Of a stretch of 64,000 bases of DNA, positions 15,443 through 22,748 are shown piece after piece (position 1 is the stretch's first letter; each line of letters starts with the position of its first letter). Under the pieces are notes generated by a model, which did no database searches, had not been told where the DNA came from, and saw only the letters and a list, made by a program, of their open reading frames with translations. The position numbers and the translations under genes were made by a program. The stretch is from Agathobaculum sp. NTUH-O15-33 (GTDB lineage: Bacteria > Bacillota > Clostridia > Oscillospirales > Butyricicoccaceae): positions 62,001 through 126,000 of the forward strand of contig NZ_CP136187.1 in NCBI RefSeq assembly GCF_033193315.1, in the 5' to 3' direction.

Positions 15443-16140
15443 ATGGGATACAGCCTTGACCTGATTTCGGACAATTGCTATCCGGGAACGGTGGTACTAA
15501 TCAATAAGTTTGACATACACGATGAAGCCAAGTTGGATGAAGTGGAAACTGTACTAGTATCCACCCGTAACGCCGAGTGGCTCCAGCAGCCACGCACAAA
15601 TACCTTTGACTCCCCCATTACTGCGCAATCCACCATTTCCTATTCTCTGATTTATACGATTGGGCGGGGCAAATCCGCACAGTGAATATCAGCAAAAAGG
15701 GCACGTCCTTTTGCCCCGCTGAGGAAATCGGGCGGCAGGCGCGGCTGGTGTTCCAGCGATTGGCGGATCGTAATTTCTTTCGAGGCTTGCCCCACGCCGC
15801 CTTTGTGGATGAAATCGTGGACTTTTACTGCACGACGAATATGCTCCACCCGTTCAGAGAGGGCAATGGCCGCGCCCAGCGAGCGTTTCTCACGCAGCTT
15901 ATCCGTGCCGCCGGGTATGACATCAACTGGGCGGAGGTAGACACCGACTTACTGATGTTCGCCACCATGCAGTCGGCAAACGGTGTGGCGGATTTGCTAA
16001 AGAAAATTTTGAGCGACGCAATTAGGCTCCGGAAAACGTATAGTTTTCCGGAGCTCAGCTTGTCAAAAAGCCCTTCGCACCGCAGCGCGCATGAAATAGT
16101 TTTGCCGCAAGCGGTAACATCCATAAAAACCGGGATTTAG
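15443..16140 (+). pseudogene. Fic-family AMP transferase toxin, frameshifted
   Basis: Fic enzymes transfer AMP to target proteins. Frame 1 (15443-15685) gives the N-terminal part (YPGTVVLINKFDIHDEAKLDEVE); from about 15617 homology continues in another frame as HYCAIHHFLFSDLYDWAGQI, then NISKKGTSFCPAEEIG and the catalytic HPFREGNGRAQR, which is intact. The break falls at CCCCC (15612-15616), where one lost base explains it. The last 30 or so codons read through the hairpin at 16026-16054 and the dispersed repeat, not Fic sequence. Either a real pseudogene or a homopolymer error in the assembly. Confidence 0.85.
16026..16054. repeat. Hairpin at the end of repeat copy B
   Basis: GCTCCGGAAAAC pairs with GTTTTCCGGAGC around GTATA. 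It sits in the same place relative to copy B as the palindrome 3746-3777 does to copy A, though its sequence differs. Confidence 0.75.
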
Positions 16141-16170
16141 AAGCCGGAACCTCGGACAAAATGGGGCTTT
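16058..16170 (-). repeat. Dispersed repeat, copy B
   Basis: Inverted relative to copy A (3521-3745). Shared blocks on the minus strand: AAAGCCCCATTT, TTCCGGCTTCT, TTTTTATGGAT, ACCGC-GCGGCAAAA, GCGCGCTGCGG, TTGACAAGCTGA. It overlaps the tail of the fic pseudogene. Confidence 0.75.
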
Positions 16171-16213
16171 TATCACGTATTCCAGCTGCCGGTTGGAGGT
16201 GCGCCGGGCGGGC

Positions 16214-17134
16214 TTACCGCAGCACGGCGAGCAGCACCGCGACAACGACCGGAAGCGTTATAATGGCGAGCAGGTTGCTCAGCACCACGCCGCGCCCGGC
16301 AAGGTCCGCGTCCGAACCGTATTGCTGCGCGAACGAAGCCGCGGTGAGCGCGACCGGGGTCGCGAACAGGATGACGGGCACCGAAACCAGCATTTTATCC
16401 AGCCCCAGCCAGACGAGCGCGGGGATCATAAGCGCGGGAAACAGTACGAGCCGGGTCAGCGCGCTCAGCCAAATGCCGGCGGGGCGCACGACCGTGCGCA
16501 GGTCGGTGCGGCTCATGCGGCTGCCCAAGATCAGCAGGGCGAGCGGCACGGTCATATTGCCCAACCAGTCGATCGCGTGGTGCACGGGGTAAGGCAGCGT
16601 AAACGGGCACAAAAACAACAAAAAGCCCACGGCCGTGGCGATCAGGCCGGAATTGCGGAATATTTTACCCCACTGCGCCTTGGCGCCGCGGTGGAACAGC
16701 GTGATGGAGTAAGAATACAGCAGCAAATTGTGCGGAATTACGAACATCGCCGCATATAGCAGGCCGGTGCCGCCATAGATGGCTTCGATCACGGGAAAGC
16801 CCATAAAGGCGCAGTTGCCCACCAAGATCAAATACTGATAAACGCCAAGCTTAACCGGATCCAGCCGGGAGAATTTGCGCCATATTTCCAGCGCGGCGAT
16901 GACCGCCGCGAAGCAAACCGCCGCGATCATGATGAGCGCCAAACTGTTGTGCAGCAGCTCCCACGAAAAATCCACATCCATGGAAGCTAAAATAAGGGCG
17001 GGCAGCGTCAACTGAATGACCAGCGTGTTGAGCCCGGCGGAGAACGTTTCGGTCAATAACCCGATCCGGCCGCAAACAAAGCCCGCGCCCAATATCAGCA
17101 GCAGCACCAAAAGCTGCGAAAACACCTGTTGCAT
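16214..17134 (-). CDS. AEC (auxin efflux carrier) family transporter
   Basis: 306-aa inner-membrane protein with about ten hydrophobic helices in two inverted halves, typical of the AEC family, whose bacterial members carry malate, malonate or other organic acids; substrate unknown here. Visible family features: LLILGAGFVCGRIGLLTE at the start, NCAFMGFPVIEAIYG in the first half, and FATPVALTAASFAQQYGSD in the second. ATG at 17134 has SD GGGGAGG; the open frame begins nine codons earlier without an SD. Confidence 0.9.
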   Translation of the reverse strand: MQQVFSQLLVLLLILGAGFVCGRIGLLTETFSAGLNTLVIQLTLPALILASMDVDFSWELLHNSLALIMIAAVCFAAVIAALEIWRKFSRLDPVKLGVYQYLILVGNCAFMGFPVIEAIYGGTGLLYAAMFVIPHNLLLYSYSITLFHRGAKAQWGKIFRNSGLIATAVGFLLFLCPFTLPYPVHHAIDWLGNMTVPLALLILGSRMSRTDLRTVVRPAGIWLSALTRLVLFPALMIPALVWLGLDKMLVSVPVILFATPVALTAASFAQQYGSDADLAGRGVVLSNLLAIITLPVVVAVLLAVLR

Positions 17135-17265
17135 ACGTTTTTCCTCCCCCGCGGCCGCCAAGCAAAGGGCCGCTTATCCGCTAAGACTATTGTAGAGCCT
17201 GCGTGGGGAATGTGCAATATGCAATATGGGGGCCGGGCCCAAAGGCGGCCAAGCCCATGTTGCGC

Positions 17266-17317
17266 AAAACCGGCGCTCTTGGCGGCTTGAACAGCCGTTA
17301 AGAGCGCCGGTTTTTTT
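17266..17317. terminator. Terminator after trkH
   Basis: AAAACCGGCGCTCTT (17266-17280) pairs with AAGAGCGCCGGTTTT (17300-17314), with T-tracts on both strands. On the minus strand it follows the trkH stop by two bases. Confidence 0.9.
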
Positions 17318-17318
17318 C

Positions 17319-18764
17319 TTATCTGTTTTTCCGCCACGTGGCAGGGGTGAAGAGCAGGAGCATGGGGAACAGCTCCAAACGGCCCGCCAGCATGTCGAAC
17401 ATCAGCACAAGCTTGCTGATGGGCGGGAAAAAGCCGAAGTTACAGGTCGGGCCCACGCCGACAAGACCGGGGCCGACGTTGTTGAGCGTCGCCGCGACGG
17501 CGGTGAAGTTGGTCACCATATCTTCCCCGTTCAGCGAAAGCAACAGGAAGGAAGAAATAAAAATAAGCAGATACGCGATCAAAAACACGTTGATGGAGCG
17601 GACGATCTCGTGCGCGATTCGGTGGTTATCCATCTGGTTGATGCGGATGGAACGCGGGTGGATCAGGTAGTGCAGCTCCTTTTTGACGCTTTTCAGCATC
17701 AAAAGGATACGCGAGCATTTGATGCCGCCGCCCGTCGACCCGGCGCACGCGCCGATAAACATGAGCAGCACCAGAATCGCCTTGGAAAACGCGGGCCACA
17801 GGTCGAAATCCGCGGTGGCAAAGCCGGTGGTCGTGATGATCGAAGCGACCTGAAACAGCGCGTGGTGCAGGCTTTGAAAAATATTATCGAACGATGCGCG
17901 CACGTTGAAGCCGATCAGCAGCGTGGACAGCGCGATCACGCCCAGATACAGGCGCAGCTCTTCGCTTTTCAGCGCCTGCTTCCACTTGCGCGTCAGCATC
18001 AAAAAGTATAGGCTGAAGTTGACGCCGAACAAGATCATGAATACCGATATGACGCCTTGCAAATAGTAGCTGTTGTAGTGCGCGATCGAGTCGTTCCACA
18101 TGCCGAAGCCGCCCGTGCCCGCCGTGGACAGCGCCACGTTGACCGAATCGAAAAGCGGCATGCCGCCGATGGCGAGCAGCACGATCTCCAGCGCGGTCAG
18201 GCCGATATAGATGCCGTAAAGGATCATCGCGGTATCGCGCAGGTGGGGCGACAGCTTGCTCACCGCGGGGCCCGGGCTTTCCGCGCGCATCAAATAGATG
18301 GTGTGGCCGCCTGCGAGCGGTAAGATTGCGAGGATGAATACCAGTACGCCCATGCCGCCCAGCCAATGCGTTAGGCTGCGCCACAGCAGCGAGGCGTGCG
18401 ACAGCGCTTCGACATTGCCTAGAATGGTAGCGCCGGTGGTGGTAAAGCCGGAAATGGTTTCAAACACCGCGTCGAGGTAGAAGGGGATCTCGCCGCTAAA
18501 ATGCAGCGGCAGCGCGCCGGTCAGCGCCAGCACGATCCAGCACAGCGCGACGGTGACAAAGCCCTCGCGCGCGTAAAAGCGGGTGTTTTTCGGCTTGCGC
18601 ATGGATAGGAGCAGCGCGAAGAACAGGCAGATCAGCGCCGCGAACAGGTAGGCAAAGCCCGTGCTTTCGCCGTATACCAGCGCGGTAAGCATGGGCAGCA
18701 GAAGAAAGGCGGCCTCCACACCCAGCATCCAGCCGAGCAGGTACCGCACCATGGCGAGATTCAT
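17319..18764 (-). CDS. trkH: TrkH/KtrB family potassium uptake channel subunit
   Basis: 481-aa membrane subunit of K+ uptake, with four M1-P-M2 repeats. Selectivity-filter-like turns are visible: [41 protein letters not shown] and [16 protein letters not shown]. It overlaps trkA by four bases (ATGA), so both subunits are translated together from the trkA promoter. Confidence 0.95.
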   Translation of the reverse strand: MNLAMVRYLLGWMLGVEAAFLLLPMLTALVYGESTGFAYLFAALICLFFALLLSMRKPKNTRFYAREGFVTVALCWIVLALTGALPLHFSGEIPFYLDAVFETISGFTTTGATILGNVEALSHASLLWRSLTHWLGGMGVLVFILAILPLAGGHTIYLMRAESPGPAVSKLSPHLRDTAMILYGIYIGLTALEIVLLAIGGMPLFDSVNVALSTAGTGGFGMWNDSIAHYNSYYLQGVISVFMILFGVNFSLYFLMLTRKWKQALKSEELRLYLGVIALSTLLIGFNVRASFDNIFQSLHHALFQVASIITTTGFATADFDLWPAFSKAILVLLMFIGACAGSTGGGIKCSRILLMLKSVKKELHYLIHPRSIRINQMDNHRIAHEIVRSINVFLIAYLLIFISSFLLLSLNGEDMVTNFTAVAATLNNVGPGLVGVGPTCNFGFFPPISKLVLMFDMLAGRLELFPMLLLFTPATWRKNR

Positions 18765-20137
18765 TTCGTTACGGCCCCCGTCTCATCCTGCTTTAGAAAG
18801 ATATCGCCGAGATCGGTCATGCCGGCGTGGGTGGAGACCACGATCACGGTGTCGCCTTCCTTTAACATATCCTGACCGCGCGGGATGATGCGTTTGCCGT
18901 GGCGGTTGATGCAGCACAGCAGCACATCCGGGCGGATGGGCATATCCTGCAGCGGCACGCCGGTCAGGTGGTTGGTGCCGACGCGGAATTCCAGCGCCTC
19001 CGCGCCGTGCAGCTGGTGCAGGGTTTCCACGTTGGAGCCGAGCGAGTTTTGCATCGCGCGGATATATTGGCTGATCAGGTCGGCCGTGGTCTGCTTGGGG
19101 CGCACGACCGTGCCGAGCGGCAGCCCGGCTATGACCTCTTCAAAATTGACGCGGTTGATCTTGGTGAACACGCGGGCATGCGAATGCTGCTTTGCGTGCA
19201 GGGCGAGCAGAATGTTTTCCTCATCCATGCCGGTCAGCGCGACAAAGGCCTCGCAGGTGCCGAGGCCCTCTTCGTCCAAAAGGCTGCGGTCGGTGCCGTC
19301 GCCATAGATGATGGTCGCGCCGGGCAGCAATTCGGATAGCTGCTCGCACCGGTCCAGCCGGGTTTCAATGATTTTGACCGCGATGCCCGCGTCCAGCAGC
19401 ATGCCGGCGAGGAAAAAGGAGATTTTGCCGCCGCCGATCAGCATGGCGGAGCCGATGTGGTCGTTTGGAATGCCGACCTGCTCGAAAAAGTAGGCCTGCT
19501 CGCGGGGCGGGATGATCACGGTGATATCATCGCCCTTTTCCAAAATAAAATCGCCCTTGGGAATGAAGGTCTGCCCCGCGCGGTGCACCATGCACATCAG
19601 CACATTGCAGCGCAGCAGGTGGCTCACCTCGCATACGGCCATTCCGTTCAGGCGCGAATCATCCGGCACGTGTATTTCCAGCAGCTCGATCCGGCCCTTG
19701 GCAAAGGTGGAAACGCGTATGGCCGAAGGAAAGCGAATGAGCCGCGAAACCGCGCGCGCGGTCGAAAGCTCCGGATTGATTACCATGGACAGGCCCAGCT
19801 CGTCGCGGATAAAGCCGACCTCGGAAGCGTATTCCGGGTTGCGCACGCGGGCGATTGTGTGACAGCCCGAAGCCTTCCGGGCGATCATGCAGGCAAGAAG
19901 GTTGATCTCGTCCTGCGTGGTAACGGCGATCAGCAGGTCGGCGGTCTTTACACCGGCTTCCTTTAATACGCGGAAGTTGGTGCCGCTGCCGGTAACGCTG
20001 CTCACGTCGAGAGAATTTGTCAATTCGTCCAGCCGTTTGGCGGATAGGTCTACAAGCGTCAGGTCGTGGCCCTCCGCCGAAAGCTGCTCCGCAAGCGCCG
20101 AACCGACCTTGCCGCAGCCTACAATAATGATGCGCAT
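18761..20137 (-). CDS. trkA: Trk system potassium uptake regulator TrkA
   Basis: 458-aa cytosolic gating subunit that binds NAD(H) or nucleotides and controls TrkH. Two tandem RCK units: the first starts MRIIIVGCGKVGSALAEQL with a Rossmann GxGxxG and acidic D at strand 2 (LTLVDLSAKR), then a TrkA_C domain; the second has MLIGGGKISFFLAGML and TRLDRCEQL, again followed by TrkA_C. ATG at 20137 is set by SD GGGGAGG; the frame opens 27 codons earlier over the promoter. Confidence 0.95.
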   Translation of the reverse strand: MRIIIVGCGKVGSALAEQLSAEGHDLTLVDLSAKRLDELTNSLDVSSVTGSGTNFRVLKEAGVKTADLLIAVTTQDEINLLACMIARKASGCHTIARVRNPEYASEVGFIRDELGLSMVINPELSTARAVSRLIRFPSAIRVSTFAKGRIELLEIHVPDDSRLNGMAVCEVSHLLRCNVLMCMVHRAGQTFIPKGDFILEKGDDITVIIPPREQAYFFEQVGIPNDHIGSAMLIGGGKISFFLAGMLLDAGIAVKIIETRLDRCEQLSELLPGATIIYGDGTDRSLLDEEGLGTCEAFVALTGMDEENILLALHAKQHSHARVFTKINRVNFEEVIAGLPLGTVVRPKQTTADLISQYIRAMQNSLGSNVETLHQLHGAEALEFRVGTNHLTGVPLQDMPIRPDVLLCCINRHGKRIIPRGQDMLKEGDTVIVVSTHAGMTDLGDIFLKQDETGAVTK

Positions 20138-20185
20138 GGTGCGCCTCCCCAGTTTCCTTGATACGATCTTTATATCTCTACCGTG

Positions 20186-20214
20186 ATTATAGCGGGTACA
20201 GAGCAAAAAAGCAA
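20186..20214 (-). promoter_or_regulatory. Sigma-A promoter of trkA-trkH
   Basis: Minus-strand TTGCTT (20214-20209) and TATAAT (20191-20186), 17-base spacer, about 50 bases before the trkA ATG. Confidence 0.75.
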
Positions 20215-20290
20215 GCATGAAAGGCCGTATGTATAGAATGTACGGTATCCTTCCAGAAACGCCGGTGTGTATTATTTGGAAATCCCTTGG

Positions 20291-20342
20291 TTGACCGGCC
20301 TAATGGGCCATGGTATAATAGCCGCAAAGCGGCTATTATACC
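20291..20342 (+). promoter_or_regulatory. Consensus promoter whose -10 box lies in a perfect palindrome
   Basis: TTGACC at 20291-20296 and TATAAT at 20314-20319 with a 17-base spacer. The -10 is inside GGTATAATAGCCGC (20312-20325), which is repeated exactly inverted at 20329-20342 after AAA. The palindrome covers the expected start site, as an operator would, and also places a TATAAT on the minus strand. It lies about 105 bases before cutC. Confidence 0.6.
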
Positions 20343-20446
20343 CGGATAAAATTAATTATACCAGCAGCGGCCCTTGGTGCGTTCTAGCACTTCGCAAATG
20401 CTTGCCGCTGTGGTATACTATTTACATATGTAAAGGAGGGCTCCGG

Positions 20447-21193
20447 ATGGATTTCGTTTTGGAGGCCTGTGTTGATTCGGCCGCTTCGGCTGAAAGCGCC
20501 GCGCGCGGCGGTGCAACGCGGCTTGAGCTTTGTGAGAATCTGGTGATCGGCGGCACCTCGCCCAGCGAAGAGCTGTTCGATCTGGTACAGGAGCGGGCCG
20601 GGCTGCCGGTCCGCGTGCTTCTCCGCCCCCGTTTCGGCGATTTCTGCTACACGGAGGATGAATTTGAGATTATTTTGCGGCAGGTAAAGCGGTTTTCCCG
20701 GCGCGGGGCGGACGGCGTCGTCATCGGCGTTTTAAAGCCGGACGGCACGCTGGACGAGGAACGCATGGCCCGGCTGATCGAGGCGGCGGGGGGCGTGGGC
20801 GTTACGCTGCACCGCGCGTTCGACGTATGCCGCGACCCGTTCGAGGCGCTCGCCGCCGCCGCGCGGCTGGGGGTGGATACCATCCTTACCTCGGGCCAGC
20901 AAAACGCGTGCGAGGAAGGGGCCGAGCTGCTCGCCGCGCTCGATCGGGCCTCGGGCGGAAAGCCGCGGATCATGGCGGGCGCGGGGGTGAGCGCCGAGGT
21001 GATCCGCCGCATCGGGCCCAAAACGGGCCTTACCGCCTTTCATCTGTCCGGCAAAAAGACCATGGACAGCCCGATGGTTTACCGCCGTTCGGGCGTGAGC
21101 ATGGGGCTTAAGGGCCTGAGCGAGTACGAGATCTGGCGCTGCGACGAAGCGGCGATCCGCGAAGCGCGCGAGGCGCTGCAAGCGCTCGCCTAA
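20447..21193 (+). CDS. cutC: CutC family protein (copper homeostasis-type TIM barrel)
   Basis: 248 aa. Begins MDFVLEACVDSAASAESAA with ARGGATRLELCENL, the classic CutC start, followed by VRVLLRPRFGDFCYTEDE, GVVIGVLKPDGTLDEERM, VTLHRAFDVCRDP, TILTSGQQNACEEG and IMAGAGVSAE. Family members are linked to copper tolerance in some bacteria, but the biochemical role remains uncertain. ATG at 20447 has SD AAAGGAGGG; the longer open frame runs over the promoter palindrome. Followed by the LicT-like gene after 28 bases, probably in one transcript. Confidence 0.92.
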   Translation: MDFVLEACVDSAASAESAARGGATRLELCENLVIGGTSPSEELFDLVQERAGLPVRVLLRPRFGDFCYTEDEFEIILRQVKRFSRRGADGVVIGVLKPDGTLDEERMARLIEAAGGVGVTLHRAFDVCRDPFEALAAAARLGVDTILTSGQQNACEEGAELLAALDRASGGKPRIMAGAGVSAEVIRRIGPKTGLTAFHLSGKKTMDSPMVYRRSGVSMGLKGLSEYEIWRCDEAAIREAREALQALA

Positions 21194-21221
21194 CGGCGGG
21201 CGCAACATGAGGGGGGACGAC

Positions 21222-22061
21222 ATGCGCGTTGAGAAGGTTCTAAACAACAATGTGGTGGTCGCGCTGGATGATAAGGGCGTGGAGACCGTGCTGATGGGGC
21301 GCGGCCTTGGCTTTTCGCGCAAGGTGGGCGATACGCTGGAAGAGGCGGGCATAGAAAAGCGCTTTACTCTGCACAACGAGCAGCTCTCCGATAAATTCCA
21401 ACAGCTCATTACCAATATCCCGCTGACGCATTTTATGATGAGCGAGCGCATTATAAACCACGCGAAGATCGCGCTCGGCAAGCAGCTTTCGGACAGCATC
21501 TATGTGACCCTGCCCGACCATATCTCGGCCGCGATCGAGCGCTACCGCGAGGGCATCACGCTGCCCAATCCGCTTTTATGGGATATCCGCCAGTTTTATA
21601 GGGATGAATACGCGGTCGGTCTCAAGGCGAACGAGATCGTGTTGGAGGAGACCGGCGTGCAGTTCACCGAGGATGAAGCCGGGTTCATCGCCATGCATTT
21701 CGTCAACGCGCAGGTGGGCGGCGAGATCCGCGAGGTGTACGACATGACCCTGCTGATGCAGGAGGTGTTCCGCATCATTGGCGAGGAGTTCGGCACAAAG
21801 CCGGACGAGGAATCGCTCGACTACTACCGCTTTGTCACGCACCTGAAGTTTTTTGCCCAGCGCATCATGAGCGACCAGCAATATGGCGACGACGAAGCCG
21901 ATTTGCTTGAGGTGGTCAAATTCAAATATCCGCGCTCGTACGCTTGCGCGCAGCGGGTGTGCGCCTATGTCGAAAAGGAGCGGGGCTTCCGCTCGGGCCA
22001 GAACGAGCTATTGTATCTTACCATCCATATCGCCCGCGTAACGGGCAAGGGCGACGATTAG
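21222..22061 (+). CDS. LicT/BglG family transcription antiterminator
   Basis: 279-aa RNA-binding regulator. N-terminal CAT domain (RVEKVLNNNVVVALDDKGVE) binds a ribonucleic antiterminator hairpin; then two PTS regulation domains with the expected phospho-His sites in LPDHISAAIERY and FIAMHFVNA (PRD1) and FVTHLKFFAQR and LTIHIARV (PRD2). Normally it controls a PTS sugar operon next door, but none is in this window, so it is an orphan here. ATG at 21222 with SD GAGGGGGG; an in-frame ATG five codons earlier is less well placed. Confidence 0.93.
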   Translation: MRVEKVLNNNVVVALDDKGVETVLMGRGLGFSRKVGDTLEEAGIEKRFTLHNEQLSDKFQQLITNIPLTHFMMSERIINHAKIALGKQLSDSIYVTLPDHISAAIERYREGITLPNPLLWDIRQFYRDEYAVGLKANEIVLEETGVQFTEDEAGFIAMHFVNAQVGGEIREVYDMTLLMQEVFRIIGEEFGTKPDEESLDYYRFVTHLKFFAQRIMSDQQYGDDEADLLEVVKFKYPRSYACAQRVCAYVEKERGFRSGQNELLYLTIHIARVTGKGDD

Positions 22062-22066
22062 CACAT

Positions 22067-22291
22067 AAAAAAGGGGCTGTAAAATAAGTTCTTACAAATG
22101 AATAGAAAACTGTTGCAAAGCGAAGAATGCTACCAATTTTGTCATTCTGAGAAGCGAAGCGACGAAGAATCTCGCGCGAACGCGCGTTCCCAGCGTAAAT
22201 TCCGCGCGTTCGCGCGAGATTCTTCACTTCGTTCAGAATGACATTTGGGTATTCTTCTGTTTTGCAACAGTTTTTTTACAGCCCCTTTTTT
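22067..22291. repeat. 225-bp imperfect palindrome (MITE-like or double terminator)
   Basis: Ends AAAAAAGGGGCTGTAAAA and its complement TTTTTTACAGCCCCTTTTTT; inward, ACTGTTGCAAA with TTTGCAACAGT, TGTCATTCTGA with TCAGAATGACA, and GAATCTCGCGCGAACGCGCG with its complement around a TTCCCAGCGTAAATTC centre. No gene inside. It lies between the convergent LicT and cheW genes. Confidence 0.85.
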
Positions 22292-22292
22292 G

Positions 22293-22748
22293 TTACCGGT
22301 TTACCACGAGGCGTTCCAGCGTGGCGGCGGCGTCCACGGCGAGCACGACGCCGCTGTCCGTGGCGTAAACCGCGTCGACCACGCAAAGCGGGCCGGAAAG
22401 CTCGCCGGCCGCTTCCCGCACCAGCCTGTCGGGGGAGACGGTCAGCAATACCGGCTGCGTTTCTGTGAGAAAGCCGCATTCATACGCGCCGCATTTGACG
22501 ATGACCGTGACCGGGTGCCCTTCATCGGCGGCCTGCGCGCCGCCTGTCATACGGCGCAGGCTGACCACCGGCAGGATGGAGCCCTTGCGGTTACACACGC
22601 CGCAGTAATGCGGCGGCAAGCAGGGGAACGGGGTAATCTGTACGCGTTGAAGCGTTTCGGTAATCATATCCAGCGGAAAGCCATAGTACGCGCCGTCCAG
22701 CGGCAGGCACAAAAGCTCAAAGCTGTTTTCCGCACTTTTTTCCGTCAT
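22293..22748 (-). CDS. cheW: CheW-like chemotaxis coupling protein (third cheW, end of operon)
   Basis: 151 aa, a CheW/SH3-like scaffold linking receptors to CheA. Visible: FPLDMITETLQRVQITPFPCLP, a GVCNRKGSILPVVSLRRMTG (the R-G-x-I-x-P-V-x-x-L-R motif), and a repeat of the fold in the second half. It overlaps cheA by four bases and is the last gene of the che operon. Confidence 0.9.
   Translation of the reverse strand: MTEKSAENSFELLCLPLDGAYYGFPLDMITETLQRVQITPFPCLPPHYCGVCNRKGSILPVVSLRRMTGGAQAADEGHPVTVIVKCGAYECGFLTETQPVLLTVSPDRLVREAAGELSGPLCVVDAVYATDSGVVLAVDAAATLERLVVNR

Noticed and set aside
17226..18011. 261-aa plus-strand open frame over trkH
   Set aside because: Shadow of TrkH with Gln/His/Arg-rich composition and no start signal.
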